Shown: positions 57,222 to 64,000 of the stretch, in pieces
Layout: every line of letters starts with the position of its first letter
Position numbering within the stretch: position 1 is the stretch's first letter
Assembly: GCF_000003195.3 (NCBI RefSeq)
Contig: NC_012871.2
Span: 17,924,658-17,988,657 of the forward strand
Direction: 5' to 3'
DNA: 64,000 nucleotides
Origin: Sorghum bicolor
Taxonomy: Eukaryota > Streptophyta > Magnoliopsida > Poales > Poaceae
The notes under the pieces: model-generated
Told to the model about the DNA's origin: nothing
The model's database searches: none
What the model saw: only the letters and a program-made list of their open reading frames with translations
Position numbers and translations under genes: made by a program

Positions 57222-60115
57222 ATGGGGGACGGAGAGCCGGGGCATAAGCTGTCGCCGGCGGAATCCCGGGAGGTGATGCTGGCATTCCTCCGCTTCCTAG
57301 GCGCCGACGCGCGCCTCCCGGCCTCGGCCGACCAGCCCGACGCCTACTCTGCGCTCGTACGCGCCATCCTCTCCTCGGTTGCCGTCTCCGCCTCCCCGAC
57401 CCCGCGGGTCTCCTGCACCATCACCGTCTCACACGCCGTGACCGTGAGCACCTACTGCTACTGAGCTCCCCGTTGAAATCTCTCTCTGCTGCTTACCTAC
57501 CTAGTTCCCTTGCATGGACTTTTCCCTGCAGAACCCGTACAACACGCTCCACGGCGGCGTGGTGGCGGCCGTGGCCGAGGCCGTCGGGATGGCGTGCGCG
57601 CGGGCAGCCGCCGGGGATAAAGAGATGTTCCTCGGCGAGCTTAGCACCGCGTACCTCGCTGCAGCGCGATGCGATGTGATCTTCTTCTAATAAATCCTCT
57701 GCACCTGACACTTACAGTATAGCTTTTCCAATAGTCATGGCCTCTATCCACTCATCCAGCATCCGATTTGATTGCAATATATACTCGAATTTCACATTAT
57801 TATATTGTATGTACTCTTGGGGCAACTTTCTGCAGCGATTTAAAACGTTAGGATAATTTGGGGGATTCGGGGGTTCTGGCTACTGCTTTTTAATTGGTTA
57901 TTCTTAATGTAGCTGCAGGAAACAGATTTTTGGAGGTTTTGATGTAATTTTTTTTTTGACACAAAGCATCCCCATTTTCATTAAGCCAACGGAAATACAA
58001 GAGTTTGTAGCAGAGGAGAAAAGAAAAGCAACCAGAACCGGTTACAGCCTACAACTCTGACTCAGAGTTCGGACTGCAACCCAAAAGCTAATTGGTCTTT
58101 GCAAACCTGGTGATTGTTTGTGCAATGCTAAGGTCTTGTCCATTTGTTTCATCTTTGAAGAAAGGTTAGGGGTCCAGTCCAGACTCAAATACTCAATAGT
58201 TCAATACAAGCATGTGATACAAGTGAGATATCATGATGTACATAACCACGGAAGGTTTCATACATGCACACTCAAAAAGAGAAAGTATGGGAGCCGTAGA
58301 GCTATTGTTCATCAGAAGTTGATTTCTAATGTTAGAGTACTGCAAAGCATTAGATGCAGAATGCATGACATTCTGGAGGCCGCAAATGGTAGAATACGAT
58401 TGATGTGACGAGCATATTGAATGAAATAGGTATTCAAGTGCTTACAAAAGACAAACTTGTCAGTTTGAAATTTTAATATCGACAAATGATATCAGAGCGA
58501 AAGTTATTGTAGTTGATTGCATCTATTCTACTGGTGTCATAATTTTTGGAACAGAGGTTGTAATATGGATTTTGTCCTATATAATGATCATGTAAAGACG
58601 GTTTTAATCCTCAGAAGGTCCAAGGGTTTAATAATTTTGATTTGAACTTTCACAAACTAAACACTTTTAGTTTCTCTGTGATTATATCTAATATGAGAAG
58701 AAAGGATTAGAAGCTTGAGATTGCCATTGTTAATTTTTTTGGTCATTCACTAGTAATGTACTCCCTCCATCCCAAATTATAAGTCATTCCAAGAATTTTG
58801 GAGAGTCAAAGTATTTCAAATTTGACCAAATTTATATGATAAGATAATAATATTTATGATAGCAATCAAGTATCATTAGATTCTTTAATGATTATATTTT
58901 TATAGTATACATGTTTTATATCATAAGTCTTTCTAATTTTTGCTATAACTTTGGTTAAATTTTATATGCTTTGACTTTTCAAGATTCTTGGAATGACTTA
59001 TATTTGGGATGGAGGGAGTATGTTGTAATGTTGTGTCCTTGTTGGGAAATTGGATTATGATAAAGTGGGCCCTGAAGAGTGGCATGTCATATAGCTCTAA
59101 ATTTTGCTTTTGATTTGGAATAAATCTGACAGATACCAGTTTTATAATTCCATGCTCTTCCACGTGATACTTGCTGTGATGCCCCATGTCAGTGTGACAT
59201 CAGTAGCTTACATTTAACTCGCATAATCAATCAATTTCAATTTTGAGTCCATTTAGGCCTTGTTTAGTTCCCAAAAAATTTTGCAAATTTTTTCAGATTT
59301 TCCGTCACATCGAATCTTTAGACGTATGCATGCAGTATTAAATATAGACGAAAATAAAAACAAATTGCACAGTTTGGTCGGAATTGATGAGACGAATCTT
59401 TTGAGACTAGTTAGTCCATGATTGGACAATATTTGTCAAATACAAACGAAAGTGCTACAGCGTCGATTTTCCAAAAATTTTTTGGAAAGGGCTACATGAT
59501 ATAGAAAATGCTAGGTTATCTCATTTTCATATTCTGACCCTGAAGACAACCTTATCGCTGACGAATCCCATTGACATTGCTGCTGCCAATAGTACTTCTG
59601 TCTTTTGTTTTTTTTTTGTCCAAATTCAGTAAACTTAGGAAGGGTGCCATAGAACTCATTTCTTCACTTGTGCCATAGTTTATTTCCTGCACCCTTTGTA
59701 CTAATATCACTATGTCCTCTGGGCATATGGCATATTTTCTTTTCGAGCATTAGAAATCAATTTCTGATGAATCATAGCTCTACGGTTCTCTGCTGATGCC
59801 AAATCTCTAACATAGTCTTGAGTCTTCTAATTGAAACACAAGCTAGTGAATAAAATAGGAATAATGGGATATACAGACATTCGAATTGTTCCATCTCACT
59901 GACAAATATTTTATCATGTCAGATTTCAAGCTTGTATTCAATCCTAATGTCCATTATTTATCTTCATGCAGTCTGAAGTGGATGTTGAAGCGCAGATACT
60001 GAGGAAGGGCAGATCAGTCGTGGTTACCACAATCGATTTCAGACTAAAGGATACCAAAAGGCTCTGCTACACATCTCGAGCCACCTTTTACATCATGCCC
60101 ATGGCAAGCCTATAA
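57222..60115 (+). CDS. Hotdog-fold acyl-CoA thioesterase, pair B plus terminal exon
   Basis: Exons 57222-57443, 57532-57675 and 59972-60115 (222, 144 and 144 bp) give 169 residues, a usual length for plant ACOT13-like proteins. All exon ends are phase 0. Start MGDGEPGHKLSPAESREVML; hotdog strand PRVSCTITVSHAVT; exon 2 motif NPYNTLHGGVVAAVAEAVGM (the HGG and helix form the CoA/active site); exon 3 SEVDVEAQILRKGRSVVVTT gives the next strands, ending ATFYIMPMASL. Exon 2 ends AARCD with donor gtgatc, weaker than pair A's gtgagt. The 2.3-kb second intron carries a LINE tail, a Stowaway and a Tourist MITE. Family enzymes act as small tetramers on acyl-CoAs; substrate and location cannot be told. 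Confidence 0.85.
57949..58110 (-). mobile_element. LINE or SINE 3' tail in intron
   Basis: A T run followed by 'gacacaaagcatccccattt' and 'cattaagccaacggaaatac', the reverse complement of a common grass non-LTR 3' UTR ending in poly-A. Short and non-coding. Confidence 0.55.
58761..59018. mobile_element. Stowaway MITE
   Basis: CTCCCTCCATCCCAAATTATA to TATATTTGGGATGGAGGGAG, with TA on both sides, the classic Stowaway (Tc1/mariner) termini. 258 bp in the thioesterase intron. Confidence 0.95.
59256..59495. mobile_element. Tourist-like MITE, damaged right end
   Basis: Left end GGCCTTGTTTAGTTCCC intact; the right end reads TTTTTTGGAAAGGG where GGAACTAAACAAGGCC is expected. In the thioesterase intron. 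Confidence 0.8.
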
Positions 60116-61430
60116 GCCCAAGTTTTATATGGACAATTTCTTCTGTCTACACGACAGAGTTTGTATTGTGTGTATTTAACTTGGATAGTGGATAGCATGT
60201 ATCTGCAATCTGTTGTATTAATAATGAAGCAAAAGTCATATTGATCCATGATGGCACCGCAACTGTTCCAGATGAAATACCCCCACCCACCCACCTAAAC
60301 ATATATTTACTAATTTGTTATGATTGATTGTATAAAAGGAGAATTGAAGATCACGATCATATGATGCTTGTAAAGTTTAAGGTCAGAAAATTTCTGCTGT
60401 GTTTCTCTGAAAATCAGTTCATTTTACAAATGCTAAATGATTTTCTGTCAGGAATGTAGAATACGTTTTTGAAATATTGTGCCCGCAAGTTAAATGGAAA
60501 CTACTGTAACTTTTGATAGAATGGATGGGACACGGAAGCAGAGAATGAAATAAGCATGGACATTATACATCATCTTCACCCAGGAGAGGAGAGTGAGTAA
60601 CAAGGAGGTCAGTCACTGTAGAATTATTATTATTTTCTTTACGGTCTTGATTTGAGAGAAGCTATTATAAAAATTAAGTTGAAGAGGTAGCGCTTATTTT
60701 GTTAGTACACATAACACATGGTAATACTTGCCACCGTAGAACCATTCATCGAGTCCATGGTCCAGCTTGTACTCGAAGCCCAGTTTGACCGGAAATATTG
60801 GTCGAGGCCTAGGAGACTTTTACGGTTTTTTTTAAGGGCCAAGGGCCTGGTTGCTCTTGTTAGTTCATCATTGGATACTAATTATAAAATAAAACGAAAG
60901 AACTATAGTAACTATTAAACTTTAACATCTCAAACCAAATACCGCCTTAGATTTTCGTTTTCCCCTTGGCCTTACTAGTCAGCATGTGACCTCGCACGAC
61001 TATATGCTAATTTGGAATGACCCTCTGTCAACTAACGTATGGCCCCAAGTGCAAAGATTGGTCAGACACTCAAACGGTGAACCATTTCAAATACTGAAAT
61101 TCACACAAAAAAATCACTTTTGCAAAATAAAGTCAGCATGTAAGATGCACATGTTTTCCTCGATAGGAGGATATGTTAAAATGTTTGCAGTGGGGTAATA
61201 TATTACTCGATCTCAATACATTACACGTGGTATTTGTAATATATTAATCTAACATCCTAGTCATGGCTGTTACAGGTGTACCAAATGGTCCACGTAAATC
61301 ACGTTGCTATCACAATCCAGTGGCTCATTTTCGTCATTCATGTCCTCACGTTGCTCGTCAGACAGACAGTCTGATACTTTCCACGCCATCTTAAGAGCAT
61401 CTACTATCTTCAATAGGCTTATCTGTTCGG
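60116..61430. other. Intergenic, thioesterase 3' flank
   Basis: The 3' UTR probably extends to near 60230, where 'attaataatgaagc' offers a weak polyadenylation signal. A MITE-like fragment ('tagttcatcattggatac') is at 60855-60935. The small ORFs at 60718 and 60986 have no support. Confidence 0.5.
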
Positions 61431-61628
61431 TTGTTTTATGAGCCATATTTTTTTTATTAGAATAGTATTTTTTTTCTCAAAATAAATCAACAAACATTAT
61501 TTTTAGCCATAACTTTTCAGACAAGCGGCTGTTCGCTTGTCTGAAAAGTCATGGCTAAAAATAATGTTTGTTGATTTATTTTGAGAGAAAAATATTATTC
61601 TAATAAAAAAGTATGGCTCATAAAACAA
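61431..61628. mobile_element. Near-perfect fold-back element
   Basis: Arms 61431-61527 and 61534-61628 are inverted copies with a handful of mismatches and a 6-base loop (gctgtt). Left arm starts ttgttttatgagcca, right arm ends tggctcataaaacaa. The transcript of either strand would form a ~95-bp hairpin. It resembles snapback MITEs of grasses; a half copy lies at 53826-53905. Confidence 0.88.
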
Positions 61629-61848
61629 GTCTATTATCCTAATTTAGGTGAAAAAAAGTTCCCCAAGTGGCTTCTTCAATTAGATCTCTAAATATTTTCA
61701 TGCTATATTTCTATTTCTCGCTTGAAAGTAGTCTTATCCTAAATGCTAAACAGTATAAACAGTCGGTCACCAAAATAGGTGTTTAAATGGGAAAGAATGT
61801 TGTTTAAATAGTCAAAACAACTGAAGTTGTACCTTTGTGTAGCATTAA

Positions 61849-62193
61849 GGCCCTGTTTAGTTACTCACCCAAAAATTTTTCATCCATCCCATCGAATCTT
61901 TGGACACATGCATAAAACATTAAATGTAGATAAAAAATAAACTAATTACACAGTTTGGTTGAAAATCGCGAGACGAATCTTTTAAGCCTAGTTACTCTAT
62001 GATTAGCCTTAAGTGCTACAGTAACCCACATGTGCTAATGGTAGATTAATTATACTTAATAGATTTGTCTTGCAGTTTCCTGATGAGCTATGTAATTTAT
62101 TTTTTTATTAGTTTCTAAAAACTCTTCCCGACATCGTTCCGACACATCCGATGTGACACCCAAAAAATTTTGGTTCTCAATCTAAACAGGGCC
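61849..62193. mobile_element. Tourist-like MITE, 345-bp subfamily
   Basis: GGCCCTGTTTAGTTACTC to CAATCTAAACAGGGCC with TAA on both sides (61846-61848, 62194-62196). Close relative of 52228-52571. Confidence 0.93.
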
Positions 62194-62405
62194 TAAAACA
62201 GTGTGCAAACGGGCTAAACAAACGCTCGGACAAATAGTGCTTGAAAGATAGAAAACTGATCTAACTCTCCAGAGTACTGAACGAGATACAAAGATGTTTG
62301 AAAGATGAAGAAGTATAGAGATCGATTTTTATTAGAATAACTCTAAATGATGATTTAAAGGGTGGTTTTAAGAAAAATAGGTGGAGTTGCTCTTATTATC
62401 TTTTA
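62194..62405. other. Spacer, target of Helitron
   Basis: About 210 bp with no recognisable content. Confidence 0.5.
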
Positions 62406-64000
62406 CTAGCAAATATGCCCGTACGTTGCAACGGGAGAAAAACATTAAATGATCATAGAAAGTGATGATATAATGTTACATATCTATTTATATTTATCTT
62501 TTTTATAACATTAAAGTCCGTAATTTATTTTATTGATAACCATGACATCTATGGTATTAGATAGTTAATATTTACAATAATATATAGCTTGGAGACATAT
62601 TTATTTAATAATAATAATAATAGAGATTAGTCAAACCTTATCTTACTCTAATATTACCTCTTAATATATCTTAGTATTATATTAAAATATGAGAAGTTTG
62701 TTGGTAGCTTTTTTTTATTTAGGTTAGGATTCCTATGAAATATGATATGTCAGTTAAATGTATGTAATTATGAATATATGGGCTTATCAAGTGTTCATAT
62801 AACATAACAACACATCGTGCAAAGGTAGTGTAAGCATCCTCAAGTATACATTTAGATAAATTAGTAAAATAGTGAGATATGCAGGAATGGTGCTAAAACT
62901 TTTATCACAAATCAAGCATCACATTAAATAGACTACCATAAAATTTTCATAACAATTGGAGCAAGATAACTACAATTTCAATTTTACACTAAGCATAGGC
63001 AAGCATCTTCAACAAAAAATAAATATACTAAAATTTGTGATATTTTTTGTTTAGTGCATGGACCTACATATATGGAGCTGAAAAAAATTTGTTTTGTAAT
63101 TTTTAGATTTTTCTATGATTTATTTATCAATTTCCAGCTGATCAATTTTATACTAAAAAGTATATACAAGCATCTCCAGCAAAGAAAATATAATAAAATT
63201 TGTGATATTTTTTGTTTACTGCATAGATCTACATATGTGGAGCTGAACAAAATTTGTTTTGTAATTTTAGATTTTTCTATGTATTACTATGTATTTATCA
63301 ATCGATTTAAATAATAAAAGAAAAGTAAACTAATAGGATAAACACTTTAGATAAATTAGTAAATTAGTAGGATATGCAAGAATGGTGCCAAAGCTTTTAC
63401 CACAAATCAAGCATCACATTAAATATACTACTATAAAATTTTCATAATAATTGGGCAAGATAACTACAATTTTAATTTTACACTAAAAAACATAGACAAG
63501 CATCTTCAGCAAAAAATAAATATACTACAATTTATGATATTTTTTGTTTAGTGCATTGATCTACATATATGAAGCTGAACAAAATTTATTTTGTAATTTT
63601 CAGATTTTTCTATGATTTACTACGTATTTATCAATTTCCAGCCGATCAATTTTACACTAAAAAGCATAGGCAAACATCTCCAGCAAAGAAAATATAATAA
63701 AATGTGTGATATCTTTTGTTTGCTGCATGGATCTACATATGTGGAGCTAAACAAAATTTGTTTTGTAATTTTAGATTTTTCTATGAATTACTATGTATTT
63801 ATTAATTAATTTAAATAATAAAAGAAAAATAAACTAATAGGATAAATACTTTGCATCTAAGCCTCTATAATTTCTTTATTCTCAATATCTGTAATGTATA
63901 AAAGAGATTTTACATTGAGAACTTTAGAAAAACTTTTATTCTTCTTTTTCCCTTTGCCGACGTTTGAAGCTATTCATACCAGACTGCTGAGCCGACTCGT
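62406..64000 (-). mobile_element. Helitron 3' end; element continues past window
   Basis: Read on the minus strand, the hairpin CCCGTTGCAACGTACGGG (stem CCCGT/ACGGG, 62418-62435) is followed by catatttg and then CTAG at 62406-62409, with T next. This is the standard Helitron 3' terminus (hairpin, ~10 nt, CTRR) inserted before T. The 5' TC end must lie beyond 64000. No RepHel coding is visible; the visible part is non-coding repeats, so it is probably non-autonomous. Confidence 0.72.
62851..63853. repeat. Two ~500-bp higher-order tandem repeats
   Basis: Unit 1 (62851-63345) and unit 2 (63346-63853) both run from 'tttagataaattagtaaa' to 'aactaataggata'. Inside each, a ~175-bp segment containing 'gatattttttgttta' and 'ttttgtaattttagattttt' occurs twice, so the array is (A-B-B')x2. 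The small ORFs at 63054 and 63612 are the repeated frames and not genes. Confidence 0.88.

Noticed and set aside
62851..63853. Regularly repeated sequence considered as a CRISPR-like array
   Set aside because: Units are ~500 bp head-to-tail without unique spacers, in a plant Helitron.

Overview
The window reads as nuclear DNA of a grass, most likely an Andropogoneae species such as sorghum. The evidence is short GC-rich first exons with GT-AG introns, many GGCCTTGTTTAGTT-type Tourist-like MITEs, Stowaway MITEs, and long-LTR Ty3/gypsy and Ty1/copia retrotransposons. Species assignment is inference; no single locus proves it. I see no bacterial, organellar or CRISPR features.

Layout. (1) 1-6.0 kb: a heavily decayed Ty1/copia element on the + strand, both LTRs hit by MITEs. 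(2) 6.1-28.2 kb: a nested stack. An old LINE fragment (minus strand) contains a nearly complete L1-type LINE (6824-28011, 16-bp target-site duplication). That LINE is split by a 13.9-kb Ty3/gypsy element (9091-22976, 5-bp TSD ATCAC), which itself carries a 3.0-kb solo LTR (12284-15291). (3) 28.5-30.0 kb: a host gene for clathrin light chain on the minus strand (three exons). A MITE lies upstream between two copies of a ~71-bp direct repeat. (4) 31.5-37.1 kb: a 5.4-kb segment bounded by ~38-bp terminal inverted repeats and by (TA)n tracts on both outer sides. It holds what look like captured host exons. (5) 37.2-44.7 kb: GC-rich gene-like debris and a LINE 3' end, interrupted by a young Ty1/copia element (38116-43314) whose 407-bp LTRs differ at two positions. 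(6) 44.7-48.4 kb: MITEs, a (TA)n tract and a decayed LINE RNase H tail with several short tandem duplications. (7) 48.7-51.3 kb: a two-exon DUF1218 membrane-protein gene on the minus strand. (8) 51.6-55.4 kb: MITE-rich intergenic DNA. (9) 55.8-60.1 kb: a hotdog-fold acyl-CoA thioesterase locus on the + strand with two tandem exon 1-exon 2 pairs and one shared terminal exon. (10) 60.1-64 kb: intergenic DNA with a near-perfect 200-bp fold-back, a Tourist element and the 3' terminus of a Helitron running off the right edge, filled with higher-order repeats.

Only three loci look like functional host genes: clathrin light chain (vesicle coat), the DUF1218 protein (family linked to secondary-wall lignin) and the thioesterase (acyl-CoA hydrolysis). 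They are functionally unrelated. Most of the rest is transposable-element sequence, and every retroelement coding region I could read has at least one disabling lesion.
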